This document shows positions 48,501 to 61,500 of a stretch of DNA of 64,000 nt, one piece after another. This DNA comes from Carettochelys insculpta. Its lineage: Eukaryota; Chordata; Testudines; Carettochelyidae. Under the pieces are notes generated by a model. The model was not told where the DNA came from. It did not search any database and saw only the letters and a list, made by a program, of their open reading frames with translations. The stretch covers positions 2,232,001-2,296,000 of the forward strand of contig NC_134161.1 in NCBI RefSeq assembly GCF_033958435.1, in the 5' to 3' direction. Numbering within the stretch: position 1 is the first letter of the stretch; the number at the start of each line of letters is the position of its first letter. Position numbers and translations under genes: made by a program.

Positions 48501-51500
48501 AGCACTGACGGGAGCATTCAACTCCCATCTGTCTTCAATGACTTCTTAGGTCCTTCCAGGGCTTCAAACGGCAATGAAATGTCCTCCCTTCACCGCATCC
48601 TCTGCAGTGAGCCTCCTTGGGAGGTTTGCTCTTGAGGGAGCGAGCAGGCGTGTAGGCATTGCAATAACGGGGCGTACGTGAGCTGTGGGTCTCTGACCTC
48701 ACACAGAACATCACTGCTCTGGAGCGTGGGATATTAGACAGCTGTAGGAATACAGATTCTAACTGCACCACAGAGGTGACCTCAGTCAGCCTGTTTGCAG
48801 CACAATTCTGCCACATGGCAGAGAGAGGCTCCAATAAACTTCCCCAGCTCCTGTAAATCGTAACCTGCTCCCACACCCCATAAGGCTGCACTGGAAACAC
48901 CCGCAGACGTCCCCAGGCCTGGCAGGTTCTCAGCCCCTTTCAGGACCAGAAACCGATGGGGCACTTTGTCCAAAAGCTAAAACCTGGCAACCAAATCTCA
49001 CCTGTACAGCGTTTGGTTTTGTAACTACGATCTGTGAACCACAGAGGGCCCCAGCAGCATGCTGCAGGACTGCATTGCTCCAGCAGTGTGGGGTTACTGG
49101 GCATTTTTTTAATCTAGGTTTGCTGCCTACTACTGGGAAATGTGGCTCCGGCTTTTGGCAACTGAAGTTAACTTGGTTTTACTCCCTCCCTCCATAAATA
49201 CTAGACTTGCTACTCCTGGGTTTGGGAAGGCTAATGAATGTTTCCACAGGCCTTTGGAAATCTTGCCTTAAAAGGCTTTCGTTAATTTTTGTTTCACTTT
49301 GTATATTTCATCTGAGCAGAAGCTACATGAGAAAACAACAGATGGAACTGAACCAGGACCAGCACCTGCACTGCTAAGAGCTCCCAGAGCAGGCGCCACA
49401 CCACCGAACGCTCTAGAGAGAGCTCGCCCTCAATGCCATGATCGCCCATCTCAGCTGTCATCACTAGAGCAGCACAACTGATCCTGGTGCACTTGACAGG
49501 TTGGTAGGAGTTAAATCAGGGCGCGCTCGGGATGGAGCACCACACCATATTGCTAAAAATCAGCAGCGCTTGCTCTGTGACTCTCTTTTTAATAGAGACT
49601 TGATCATCCCAGACCACGGCCTGCCCAAATGCTGACGAAAGGAAGGGTTTTGCAGGCCACAACCGGAGAGCCGCTGTGGAACAAACTGAATGAAGCCAAG
49701 CCCGATCAGCACTGGGGAGCGGCACCAGGCCTCCCTCGTCACTGAAGCTTTTCTGCCATTGCAAGAATGGCATCACAACGCTGACGCTCCCAGGAACACA
49801 ACAGCCACCCTACCGGCCCAATCAACTGACCCCACAGCGCCACATCCCACCTGCTTGCACTCTGAGTCGTAAGAAGGGCCAGACCTGCCACGTGGGCCAC
49901 TACAGGGATTGCAGTTGCTGCTGACTGACGTGGACGATGCTAAGACAATCCGGCGGGGTGCAGTGCAAGCCCCAAGATGGATGGAGAGTTTTGCTCTTTG
50001 GAGGAGATCATATTTATTTTGCACTTAATTATTCAATGAATAGTTTTGCATTTTCACCTGCGTTGTAGCTCTGGGTAAATAACGAGCAAACCGCCATGAA
50101 GCCTTGCATTTGTGCAAATACCTATCCCATAAACTACCCAAGCTTACACAGCTGACCTCGCAGGCTGATCATGGGTACTTTCGGCTGCCCCATTGTGCAC
50201 TCTCCCCCTTATCAGGGAGCAGCTGGGTTTCGAGGGAGACACGTAGGACAGTATCAAAGACGCAGGCCTTAAATATTGCCGCAGGAAGAGCAAGGCACCA
50301 GGAGCGCTGTGGAAACTAGAATGACAGCAGCGACAACCACTGTTGGGGGCAGCTGGTGAGCGCTGTCTCTGAGCTGTGAAAGGACATCCAGGCTCCAGGG
50401 CCTTAGGCAAGTAGGTGTGCTAAGTACAAACAATTTTGCCACCTCACAAGGAGGAAGTAAAGTCCATCCAGAAAAGCAGAGAGGAGAACAAAGGCAATAA
50501 AGTAAAGTGGATAAAGGCTCCCTTTGGCCGGCGCAATCCTTGCTTTCCTCCTGTACCCATGGGACGCAAGAGCTTGCTGAGTGCTCCTCACTGCATGGAG
50601 CCAGACGACAGGGGCAGGGGGTGAGGTGGGGGCAAGGTTGTGCCAACCAACACAACAGCCAGCACATGCTTGGTGATAGCTCTCAGGCAGCCGGTCACCT
50701 ACTACACTGGGTGCCCCTCAGAGCTGCTTCGACCTTCACCACACGCAGGTATTGGTCCCATCTACTCAGCCATGCCTCATTCAGGCAGTGGTACAGGAGG
50801 CAGGGTTCCTCTTACCGCGCCTTGTGGCCAGTAGCTGCAAACAGACTAGCGGACTTGCAGGAGCTGGGATTCCACAGCAGGGGACAGACCAGTTGATTGC
50901 TCCGTTCAGTTCATTGCCCCGAGGCACCTGGCACTGGCCACGGTAGGAAGACAAGATACTGGGTTAGAGGGACCATGGGTATGACCCACTGTGGCAGTTC
51001 TTATCCAGCTGTTGGAGTAGCTCATGGCAATTTGTATTACAACTGTTATTAAACCAGCTTTTATAATAACCAGATCCCTGGCTCCCTTTAAGCAGGAACC
51101 TGGGGCCTCAAGCAACTTTCAGGTGGTCAACCATGCAAGACTGACCGACTCCCAGGGTCCCAGGCCAGAAAGCTAAAGTGCATCTGTGCCAGGCTGAAGA
51201 CCAGGACCCCAAGCCCTGCACTTAGGACTGTGCTGAAGCCAACACCTGAGCAACTTAGCTTTGTGGGGCTCCAACAATGGTCCTACTTGCTACCCTCGAA
51301 TGCCGGCTCTGGCTTTCACATGCAGCAAGCCAGTTACAGTGAAGGTAGACCCTGGAGTTTTTATCGCATGGGGAGAGGCTCATAAAGGACAAGGGTGAGA
51401 ATAAGCCCGACTGTATCCTCCTGCAGGAGAGAGAATCGACTGGTTCAGATTGTTCCTGGGTTCCAGTCCCACACTCTCTACAACACACATTAGAAAAGGG

Positions 51501-52420
51501 GTTTTTCTGCTTGATGATGAAGTCTCCTGAAGTGCAAGTCATGGAGGGTCCCTCCCACCCTACACTTTTGTGCTCATGCAGACGGGCTCCATTCCTGTAG
51601 AAAATGCAGGCATCTCCTCCTGGAACTTTTAAGAGCAAGAAGGAAAAGCTGAAGGAGGACTCGCCCCTATTAGCCAGCACAAGGACAAACGTAACCGCTT
51701 TGACCCAGGGCAGCGGCAGCAACTTTGCTCCCAGACAGACTAAGCGATAACTCTGACTGTAACCAGAGCCACGAGAGTCACAGTTAAGATGCCGGCGGCC
51801 AGTGGGGTCAAGTTCCAAAGCAAAGCAAGAAATCCGCCTTGTCTTCCTGAATGACGGTCTGTGTTTAGAGTCTGGACTCCCCATGCACTGCAACACTGAT
51901 GTCGCCCCTCCGCCCCTACCACCGTCACTCCTGCACAGTGCGGGCCCTGCAGCATTAGTCAGCCAGCTTTGCAAGAGAAGGAAGTGACAGAACAGTGAGG
52001 GATGCTAGAGGGCACCACCGGCATCTTTCGCACACCTTCCTCCGCTCACTCTTTTCGCCACACCAGGGAGGAATCCACGCAGATAGCAGGGCAGTGGCTG
52101 AAGCCAGCAGGTCACTGCCTGTGTCCCGTCTCACTTTGGTCTTGCATGGTCTCTAGGCGGACCTCTAAGAGCTCCAGTCGTTCACATTTACAGTCTCTCC
52201 TTAGCCACCAAGGCTGAAGAAACAAATTACAAATCATTTAGCCACCACTGGCAGCCATCTCTGACACGGGATGATTGGACAGGAATTAACAGAACCTCCC
52301 TTTATGAGTACGAGGTGATGCTATTCCTTGCCCCACTTTCCTCCCCAGCGGATAGCCAATGTATGTGTGTGTTGGGGGGCGGAGGATCACCATTTCCTCA
52401 AGAGACAGCTACATGATAAG
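45561..52420. other. Intergenic / possible PAFAH1B2 3' flank
   Basis: About 7 kb with no supported gene. Contains one ~170-bp repeat copy (47075-47265). Base composition changes from GC-rich to near-balanced around 46.5-49 kb. Open frames are short and unrecognised. Part could belong to long alternative 3' ends of PAFAH1B2, but nothing in the sequence proves it. Confidence 0.5.
47075..47265 (+). repeat. ~170-bp repeat family, copy E
   Basis: GTGTGGAATAAATTTTATG, TGTGCACTGAGGCACGCATG, AACATGCACCACC and a tail with GCTGCACAGGGGCAC, in the same order as copies A-D. The AATAAA is internal to the repeat. Confidence 0.7.
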
Positions 52421-52478
52421 GACAAAAACAAGAAGTCCTGTGGCACCCGAAAGACTAACAGATTGATTGGAGCATAAA
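52421..52478 (-). mobile_element. Hammerhead-like repeat, antisense, left part of an interrupted copy
   Basis: GAAGTCCTGTGGCACC, AAGACTAACAGATTG and TTGGAGCATAAA are the reverse complement of the family consensus. The copy stops at ATAAA (52474-52478) and resumes at 53513 after an inserted element. Confidence 0.65.
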
Positions 52479-53512
52479 CTGTCGTACGGAGTGGGTAGCA
52501 GACTGATATGGTTGTTGAGGGACATCATTGAAAATGTAGAAGCAGCAGTGAGAACATGCAGAGAGTTGGGAAATTGGTTTAGAACAAGTAGAGGTACGAG
52601 ACAAGAAGATCCAATATCGCCGAGTATCTTCTTCATGCACCTAGAGAGAGCAATGGACAAGATTGAGGAAGAGGTAGAAGGGATACTGGTGCATAGGAGG
52701 AGAATTAACAATTTGAGGTTCACAGATGATACAGCTATCATCAAGGAAGATGAAGAGACGCTAGCGAGAACAGTGCAGGTGCTAAATGAGAAAGGGAGGT
52801 GGTATGGATGGATTATGAACATTGATAAAATGAAAACTATGATATTTGGAGATAAAGAAACAGGAAGGAAGATAAGGGTAGATGGGATCAAACTCGAGAA
52901 CGTAGAGACGTTCACATATCTGGGGAGCAACATGATGCACGATCTAGAATGCAAGAAGGAAGCTGACTTGAATAACGAAAGCAAGAGCGAGTTTGAAGGT
53001 GATGGATAAGATCTGGAAAAGCAAAGCAATTAGCTTAGGAACAAAGCTGAACATCTTGAAAGCGTGTGTATTCGGCAGCATGTTGTTTGGATGTGAGATG
53101 GGTGATAATGAAAAATTCAAAGAGGAGGTTATTGGTGTTTGAGAGGAGTTGTTACACAAAGATCCTGAGAACAGGATGGATGCAGAAGGCCACCAACGAG
53201 GAATTATATATAGGAAGATACAGCCGAAAGAGAACCTACTGCAGCAGGTTATACAATGCAAGTTACAGTTATTCGGGCATATCTGCAAACTGAACAATGA
53301 ACGAAAAATCAAGACCCTGGTATTCGGCATAATGGACGCTTCGAATAGGAGAGGCAGCCCTACTGAGAACGGGGAGGTTATACAGCTGATTGGTGTGGAG
53401 ATAGTCTACAAAAACTAAACCACTCTGCACTGGACAGGGAAAGATGGAAGGAAGTAGAGAGCAAGGCATCGAACGCCAACAGGCGCCGAGCCCACAGCAG
53501 TTGATGATGATG
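52479..53512 (+). mobile_element. 5'-truncated non-LTR retrotransposon, reverse-transcriptase fragment
   Basis: A decayed RT coding region. The first frame (to about 52980) has GTRQEDPISP (RT block 4), NLRFTDDTAII (the YADD box, here FTDD) and ENVETFTYLGSNM. After a frameshift near 52980 the downstream thumb and C-terminal part continues with NILKACVFGSMLFGCEM, KILRTGWMQKATNEE and LQLFGHICKLN. It ends in a (TGA)n tail and is flanked by ATAAA on both sides, consistent with target-primed insertion. The clade is uncertain; the I/Ingi (Vingi) group is my best guess. Endonuclease and 5' part are missing; inactive. Confidence 0.8.
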
Positions 53513-53655
53513 ATAAAGCTTTTGTGGGCAAAGACCCACTTTGTCATTGTCCACAAAACCTTATGCTCCAATAAATCTTAGTCTATAAGGTTCCACAGGA
53601 CTTCTTGCTGTTTTTGTGGCTATAGACTAACACGGTGGCCCCTCCAATACCTGTT
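53513..53655. mobile_element. Hammerhead-like repeats meeting head-to-head
   Basis: 53513-53545 is the rest of the interrupted antisense copy (GTGGGCAAAGACCCAC at 53524-53539 is helix II reversed). From about 53546 a second, sense copy begins in the middle of helix II (CCACAAAACCTTATGCTCC) and runs through AGTCTATAAGGTTCCACAGG to GACTAACACGGTGGCCCCTCC. Confidence 0.65.
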
Positions 53656-54239
53656 GGGATAAGGACAGGAGACAAGAAATGCTATTTGTTGCTGCTCCCT
53701 TGGATCACGAAACAGGAACTGAGAGTTCCTTCATTTGCTGAGAAGAGAAACGTGCTGCTTCAGAACACGTTACTGAAAACCAAGCCTCCTGTTCCAACTC
53801 CCCACAAGGCGTAGCACTGCAGGTACGCACATCCACACTGACAGCACTGGCGTAAGAGAAGCTTGCCATGTGTGGAAGCCAACAGGGAGTATTCTCAATG
53901 TTCAGGTTTTAAAGAGAGCTTTACAACCAATATCCAATACATGGTCCAGTGGGGCTCTCCTCTGACATCACCCTCTTGGGCACCATCAGGCCCATATGCA
54001 AGTCCTGAAGCCAATCTGTCGACCAAAATTGAAACAATGACTTCATTAAGCTTTGTTCACTTGCTGCTGGACAAATGCAAGAAGCCTGGCACACAAGGTG
54101 CCAGCGCTATTGGGAATTTTCTTTCTGTACAACCTTTCTTCTGAAGGTTTGAAGGCACTTAACACAAGGATGTCGTGAGGCTTGTCAGTCATTACGGCAG
54201 CTTACAGGCCATTGATTATACTGGAACAGAAAAGCTAAG

Positions 54240-54290
54240 TGATTTGCCCAAAGTCACACAGGACTCCTAGCAGAACTAGTAATATTATCT
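54240..54290 (-). repeat. MIR-like fragment
   Basis: AAGCTAAGTGATTTGCCCAAAG followed by GTCACACAGGACTCC is the reverse-complement core of MIR SINEs. Short and old. Confidence 0.5.
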
Positions 54291-54296
54291 AGCTTT

Positions 54297-54990
54297 TTGA
54301 TTTTAAGGCTAGAAAGGATCGCTGGTATCAGCCAGTGGTACACCCTGGTCTACCCTTCCGAGGGCTGTAATGCTTGGTTTAACTCTGACTATGGTGTACG
54401 GGTGTTGTTGATGCCCTGTGATATACATGAGGTCAGAGGTGTGAGCTGACGCTCCCTTCTGACCTAAAATAGTGCGACTCCTGCAGAAATCAAGATGTAG
54501 AACTTCCCTGAATTAAGTCCTATTTGACCTAGGGCACAAACACTGGAAAAACCACCCAACCTTGATTTGAACATTTCCAGTGCAGGCTCCTCCATGACTC
54601 TTCGTTAATTTAATTTTACCAATGATTAATTAGGCTCATTATTAAAAATTTGAGCATTTCCATGCTGAATTTGCTCTCCTTCAACTTTCACCATTGCATT
54701 GCCTTCTCTGCTACACTCAAGAGCAGATGGCCAAATTTCTGTTCCACAGGACTTACAGACCATGATAAGTCACTTCTCTTATATGAAGGAGACTGCACTC
54801 TCTCGAGCCTACCACAGCAAGGCGTCTTCCAATTCCTCAGTCACTCTTGTGGTTCCTCTCTGAACCATCTCCTGTGTATCACCAACTTTCCTGAACTGTT
54901 AGCACAAGTATTGGATGCAGTATCCCAGGAGCAATCACACATGCCAGATACAGAGGTAAAATAGCTTCCTCTCTCCAACTAGTTATTTCC
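54297..54990 (-). mobile_element. CR1 LINE fragment, antisense
   Basis: Plus strand starts with a TTTTAAGGCTAGAAAGGATC tail. It continues with AACATTTCCAGTGCAGGCTCC and TCCATGACTCTTCG, then TCTCTGAACCATCTCC, GGATGCAGTATCCCAGGAGC and GATACAGAGGTAAAATAGC. These are the reverse-complement blocks of the reptile CR1 ORF2 end and 3'UTR in the right order. The stretch 54350-54480 looks like an insertion or a second fragment. Confidence 0.75.
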
Positions 54991-57900
54991 CTTTCACCTC
55001 CAACCCTCACAATGAGAGCTCAGCTGCTTCTGCACTACCGTTCACCTTCTTTCCAGAGGCTGTTTCTCTGCCTTCCCCCCATCGCACGTCACCCTTCCTG
55101 CTGCATCACCCCTGCTTGAGGGAATCTGCAACCATTATCCACCGCCCATCGCCCCACACGGTCTCATGAGCCACTGGGAGATCAACACCCTGTCCCACCC
55201 TGGACACACACAGACACGAGAGAGAGACACACACCAGAACGATTGGGGTGAAACATTTACATTTATATTGAAATATGCACTAAACATAGTGAGTTCTACC
55301 AGTCAACGTTGCCAAAGCAGAATCACAGTTTTTCTTGGGGAAGGTTCATTCAGCTACCAACAGTGGTCAGCGCCCCCAAGAAGGAAGGTCACCATGAAGC
55401 AGGGCGGTAATTGGATTTTACATACTGTGCAAGCTTCCAGTCTTTGAGGTCCCCCACCCCGCACCTGGAGTCCTCTTGCTTGCACTCACAAGTTCAGAGA
55501 TAAGGACTCTCTCCTTCCTTTCACACCTTTTCCTTTGCATTTTCTTCACTGCAATAAATATAAAATTGGCAATGCTCATACACCACAGCACAGACAAGAT
55601 TCCAGGCTTCAGCATACAACTGTAAACGGTAACTAGATCATCTTAAAAAATTAAAGTTCGGAAAGGATCAGTTCTTTCACAACCAGCCAGTTACAAGGGA
55701 AGAAGTCATAAAGGCTATGCAGGGGCAGCCCAGACAAGGGTGTGCTGGGCCTGATCCCCAGAGGTGGCAAGCAGCCTACAGTCAAAATTGCAAGTGCTCA
55801 GCATGTGTGAGGACCAAACTCTAACTATGGTACAATGAGAAAGATTCCCTCCTTGCCCTCGCCAAAGGATGGGTGCTTACACCAGGATATGGCCTGGTCA
55901 CTTCTAGATGGTGGCAACAGGACAGTCACTTCAACGTCCGGGACAGAAGAAACCTGCCCTTTCTTTCCACAGCAGCAGGCATGGCCAAACACAGAGGTGG
56001 TTAATACAGGTGGGAAAGACAAAACACAGCCTGGAGACGAAGGGCAGTGAACACTGACCCTTGTGTAAACAGCGTGCCCCAGTAAGACTACCAGGAGCAT
56101 GAACTGCCAGACCAGCTACTCCCCTTCCGCCCAATGGAGATCAACACGCCAGAAGCACCCCAGCGCAATCTGCACCTAACCAAAGGGCACTGGCAGACAG
56201 AGTTAGAGCTTTTTATAAAAGGACTACCTTGCCAGTAAGTCACTGTCTTAGTGTGGGGACACCATGGAGAGACCTACTTAGGGCCTGAGAGTCAAACAAA
56301 CATGGAACTTTTCAACCAAAGCCTACGACCGTTGAAAGCTCGCACACACCGAAGTCCTGCTGCACCCTCCCGCTCCTTCTGTAGGTACGCCCACACCGCC
56401 TGCCAAGCCTTCCTCTCCCAACCCTGGTAAAAGCTGCTCACTCTCACCCCCACAGCTCCAAACTCCTTTGCCGAGGCCTCCGCCCGTCCAGCAGAGCTGA
56501 CGGACGTTTCCACTTAGCTACTGTTTCACGCCACTGGAGAAGACAGCAGTGCTGAACAAATACGCTGACTGGGCCCAGGGAGCCCACCTCCAACCAGCAT
56601 TGGCCTGGGGAGATACAACCAGGACTACTACTCTCCAGCATAGCAACATCACACTGGGAACCTTTCTTCCTGGGAGGTGGAATTCTTCAGCTCTCCTGCA
56701 CATCTGTAAGGCTCACGTACGCTGGAGAGTCACACCCGCTACGTGTGCAATCCAGCCAGAAAGCCTGCGCTAGCAAGTTCTACAGCAGAAGGGAAGCCCA
56801 ATGGGGACACAAACGTACTCCATGCTATATTAAAGCCTGGCTTAAACAGACCTTTTTACTATAATAAAAAGGCAAACGAAGGCCACATGCACTACATATG
56901 TATTACTTTTTGTAATGTGGTGGAAAAACCAGAGAGCTAAATATCGCCTTTGCAAGGACCTCCTGTTTAACAAAAATCAGTTCCTCCTTCGTTTACCTGC
57001 CAAAAAGCAGCATGACAATTGAAGGCTGCAACCTTTATGAATCCTTCAACCACTGCAGAGGCCTGCACTGGCTGTTGCATGTTAGCCAGCTGTGGTATGA
57101 GTCACAAGGAGGGATAACACCACTGCTGAATTCCATTTATGGTAAGTAAATTAAGGAAAAACTAACTTTGTTTAAAGTATTTTTAAGTAGCAAGGCTTTG
57201 TATTGGGTCCCAAACACTTTCTTATTGAGAAGAAAAAAGTCTTCCCAGTTCACCTTTAAACCAGTGAGTTTTATACAGTCATTACACTAATTATAATTAT
57301 AAGCTCCTGTATAAAAAGCTCTAGCAAGACAGAGAGTCCCTGAGAACAGGCAACTCTCAACACTAATTCCCTTTGCTGAAGGGGGAAGGGGCAACGTCCA
57401 AGAGAGGAAAAGGCTACAGACAGACTTGATTCTAGACTGCCAAAGGCCTTATTTGCTCGAATAAAACGTTTGTACAAGTAAAACAGACGCAATAAAGAAA
57501 CATACATCTTAGAATTCATAAAGTATTAGATTGGTTCTTGCAAAGAGGGACTGAGTATGGATTTAAAAAAAGAGGTGTAACAGTCACACTAAAAAAAAAA
57601 AAATCAGAACTATGGACATGAACAGCACTGAACAGAATCCTGTAGCATGGCCCTCACAGTGGGATGAAGTGTCAGTTCTATGTTTCTGACAGGTTTGTGT
57701 TTGACATTTGTTGGAAAACTAAGCTCCTCAACCAAAGAACTGTTAAAAGCTGTCAATACTGTACACAAACAAAAACAAAGAGGAGGTTCTATAGGAGACA
57801 TGATATTCAACAGCACCCAAATAAAACTGCCCACAATCCAAGCAACAATGAAATGAAGTTTATCACAGCTAACAGACTTCGTAAAACAGTCACATTAACA

Positions 57901-58064
57901 ATATTTTGGAGTGTTAAATGAGTTCAGTTCACTTAACACTTTGGTTTTTATGATTCTCAATTCCAGTTAATTTTGTTTCATGCTGTTTCAAAATAAAGAG
58001 CCAGAAAGCCACAAGTGTCTCTTGAAAAGATCTTAGTAAATACAACTTTTAAAGGTGAGAACAT
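54991..58064. other. AT-rich flank downstream of PAFAH1B2
   Basis: About 3 kb without a supported coding region. The sequence is low in CpG and has long A/T runs (e.g. A13 near 57590), the look of long vertebrate 3'UTR. It may be transcribed as an extended PAFAH1B2 3' end. Confidence 0.4.
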
Positions 58065-58070
58065 TTTATT
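58065..58070 (-). terminator. Candidate PAFAH1B2 poly(A) signal
   Basis: TTTATT on the plus strand (AATAAA on the minus strand) about 450 bp after the stop. Longer alternative ends are possible. Confidence 0.45.
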
Positions 58071-58520
58071 TAAAAAATGCACCTGTTTTGTTTTGCTTGA
58101 ATGGAATGCAATTCTGGTTCTCAAGCAAATACATGGCGCATAATCCCTAGGGAAGGGAAAAGCTAAGCCAAGAGCTGCATATGGGTTATTAGAATCAGGC
58201 TGACATGGTCCTGGGGGCACCATAGAGCAATAATGCACGTGTGGGGCACAGAGGTGACAGTCTTGTTCTCATTTTAAATGAGGAATGGTTTAAAAGTAAA
58301 AATCTTCTTTAGCTAATTTCTTCCTGCAATAAAACCAGCCAGCCCCACCCTTTTACGGACAAGACCAGTTCGATGGTAGCCCTCCCCCTCAAAACACTAG
58401 ATACAAACATCCAGTAACATTCTACAATGGAAAGTGCTTTAAGAAAGAAGGATTCTGTAGTGCCAGTGATAGAACTGATCTGATGAGGCTGGGATGACGT
58501 TGAACACTGACATTTGCTGA

Positions 58521-61500
58521 TCAGGCCAGAGCAGCTTGCTTCTCCTCAGGGGTCTCCTCCAGTAGCTGCATGATCAGTTCGTGGAGAGGTTTGCAGATCT
58601 TTGCATAGCCCGCTCCCGTCAGGTGCAGAAAATCAAACATGTCATGGCAGGAGATGGCACCATCCGAGTGCACGAAGCCCCCGCTGACGTCCAGGAGCTG
58701 GACGCTGGCAAGTTTTGGGAGCGAGGCCTTTAGCAGCTGGTTCACCTTGGCATTCTTCTGCCGCAGAGGGTTTGGCTTCTCGCCTCGAGGTAGCAAGCTC
58801 TGATACAGGACGGAGGAAAGAAAAAAGTTTTGATGAGACTCTGACAAAACAGTAACTTTCCCTTTCTAGGCCCGGGCACCCATTCTGCATTCTGAGGGGG
58901 TCTACCCACAGCTGTCACTCCACCTGTGTATCTGTCTCAGCCTCTTTCAGCCCCCATTTGAAACATGGCTGAAAGCACAGTCCGAACGACACCGATGACC
59001 CATGGGCCAAATCTGCCACTTTCCACCAGTGCTACTTGGTTTGGCTTTCGCATTCTTATTGGCTGTTTATGCCCTCTTTTAATACGGTTTTAACTGATGG
59101 TCAGGCAGCTCCCATAGCTGAAGAGGAGAGATGGTCTAAGCTGTTCACGCACAGGATCAGAACTGGTAATTCTCAAGTTCCACTCCCGACTCCGACTCCT
59201 TTCCCTGCCTTGGTTTCTCTGATTTGGACAGCAATGCCTCTAATGAGAAGATAATACGTACCTCTCTGAAGGGCTGGGAAAGACAGATACCACTGAAAAA
59301 GCTCACAGAAATGGAGAGTTTAGCATAAATAAAGTTACCATGCTCTCCTCAACATGCACAGGTAACTCCCAATAGCATTGGAAGAGGAGGACCAAGAACA
59401 CATAACAAAGGTGATAAGATGATGTTGCCACAGCCCTCGGATGTCATACCAAGACAATAACTTTGGCCTGTGGCTGCTGGGTATTGATCAGCCGCACGAT
59501 GGCCTCGATTCCTCCTGCTACTTCCTCTGCTGTATTTTCATGGTTATTTGTTCCAACCCAGACAACAATGACCTGCGAAGAGGAAACAGGATCTATGCAG
59601 CAAGTTTAGCACTCCACTCAAAACACACACAAAGGAGCGGCTGTAGCAGCTATTCCGGCTAGTTCAACAGCTCAGGCCTGGCCTGTCTGCAACCAACTGG
59701 AGAAACTAATTACAAATTAGGGTTGGGTATTAAAGATCCCAAACTGCCAGCTTTGCGGACCTTTGAATAATTACTGACCAATTTAAGACTCCTCTCTCTC
59801 TCACCGAGTACAGAACCAGAGTCACAGTAAAGGAAAGCCGTCCCGATCAGCACATGAACAGGAACTGACATTTCTGCACTGTGCTAATTCAGACTCTTAG
59901 TTTACCTTCTATCTTGCCCACCCCTAAAACGTAATAAGTGCATGTGACGCAGGTGGAAAGCACCACACATGAAGGGGCTTATTTGTTTGTAAAGCACCAA
60001 ACAGTCGGGGCTCTCAGAGGAAACCAGTTTACAGCACTTCTTTACTTCTAAACCTTAAAACTTAGAGTAGGGTCATGAACATGCCCAAGAGTGGTGACCT
60101 CAAGCGAAGCTGGGCTGTAGCTTATGTACTGCAGGCATCTGCATAGCCACCCATGCCACCACACCTCGGTACGCTGCATATCTTTTAGAACATATTATCA
60201 GCTGTGTGCCTCATTGAGATAGACAGGAATGAACAAACTCCAATTAGCATAACTGTAAAAGTCAGAAAAGCATAAGGAACAGCTAAATGCCGTGTGCATT
60301 TCCTAAAAGAAACTTAAGGAGACGTTTGGGGCTAGGGCACAGGATTTTGAGTGCATTGTTGATGCTGTGAGCAAAAGCAGCTGTTGCTTGCTACTTGATT
60401 CCTTCTGTGTTGACACACAGGACTTTGTACTTTCCTTGTAAATACACAAGATTGCAGCAAAGCACCAACCTGACAGTTATGCTTCTCCTCCTAACTGGAA
60501 CCTCCCCAGAGCCATGACTATCTGCTCAGGTTAAAAAGGGCAACAGATGAAAAAACAATTCTATATACACTTTAGGGAGTTGACCCTCATGGATAATACT
60601 TATGCAACATATATCGACATCCCCTTCACAAAGCTCTGCTAATAGACTTCATAATAGTGCCTGTTTCTTTCCTCAATAGATCTCAAAGCACTTAACTGTT
60701 TTTAAGGTATTTTGCTTGCAACAGCCTTACGAGAATGTTTCTCCAGATCCAAATCTGACTGGAAGGGAACTGAGGTACAGGAAGGCTAAGTGATTTGCCC
60801 AAGGTCACACAGGGTCCCTGGTGGAGGAAGGAACTGACCCTGGTCTCCCACATGCTAAGCCAGTGTCCTAATCACTGGATCATTCTTCCATCTGATTATC
60901 CCTCCTTACGCAATCCTGATCTACATCATGCTCTCCTCTTCCAAACTCTCAGTGCTCTGGAGTAGAGACCATCATCTCCAGCAAATTTGATCAGTTCTCC
61001 CTAGTGACTACAAAGCCATCAACAAATCGGTTTATCTTCAACTTGCTCAATTTGCAACTACACTTCGAGAGGTACAAGTATATTGTAGAACCCCAATGGA
61101 CCCTTAATTCCCCACAACACACGCTTGAAATACTCTACTTAGCTGACTAAAACCTAGGCTGGTACATCACATGTATTCAGTGCCAGCTTTCACTTGGCTC
61201 AGTAGCTCCTTTTACAGAGGAGCTCTGCAAGAAGCACCTAGCAGTTCGTTGGTTGGAAAGGGACAGTACTTTGATACCTTCAGCTCTGTATTAAACAACA
61301 CACGTGGCTTTTTTCTAAAATGAAAAACAAACATAAAAGCCAACTCTCTGCGTGTTTATACCTTGGGTTTAATGTTCTCCAATTCACCATTCTTCAGTCT
61401 CCATAGAACATGCGCTGTCGTGTCCCCTCCAATCCCAAAATTCAACGCATGAAGGGGTGAGAAAAGCTCTCGCCATATCTGTAACCAGAATCCAATCCAC

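Noticed and set aside
52467..53009. RT fragment as a Penelope-type reverse transcriptase belonging to the flanking repeats
   Set aside because: Its motifs (GTRQEDPISP, FTYLGS, KILR..W...TNEE) are of the non-LTR retrotransposon type and it is bounded by its own ATAAA duplication, so it is a separate insertion.
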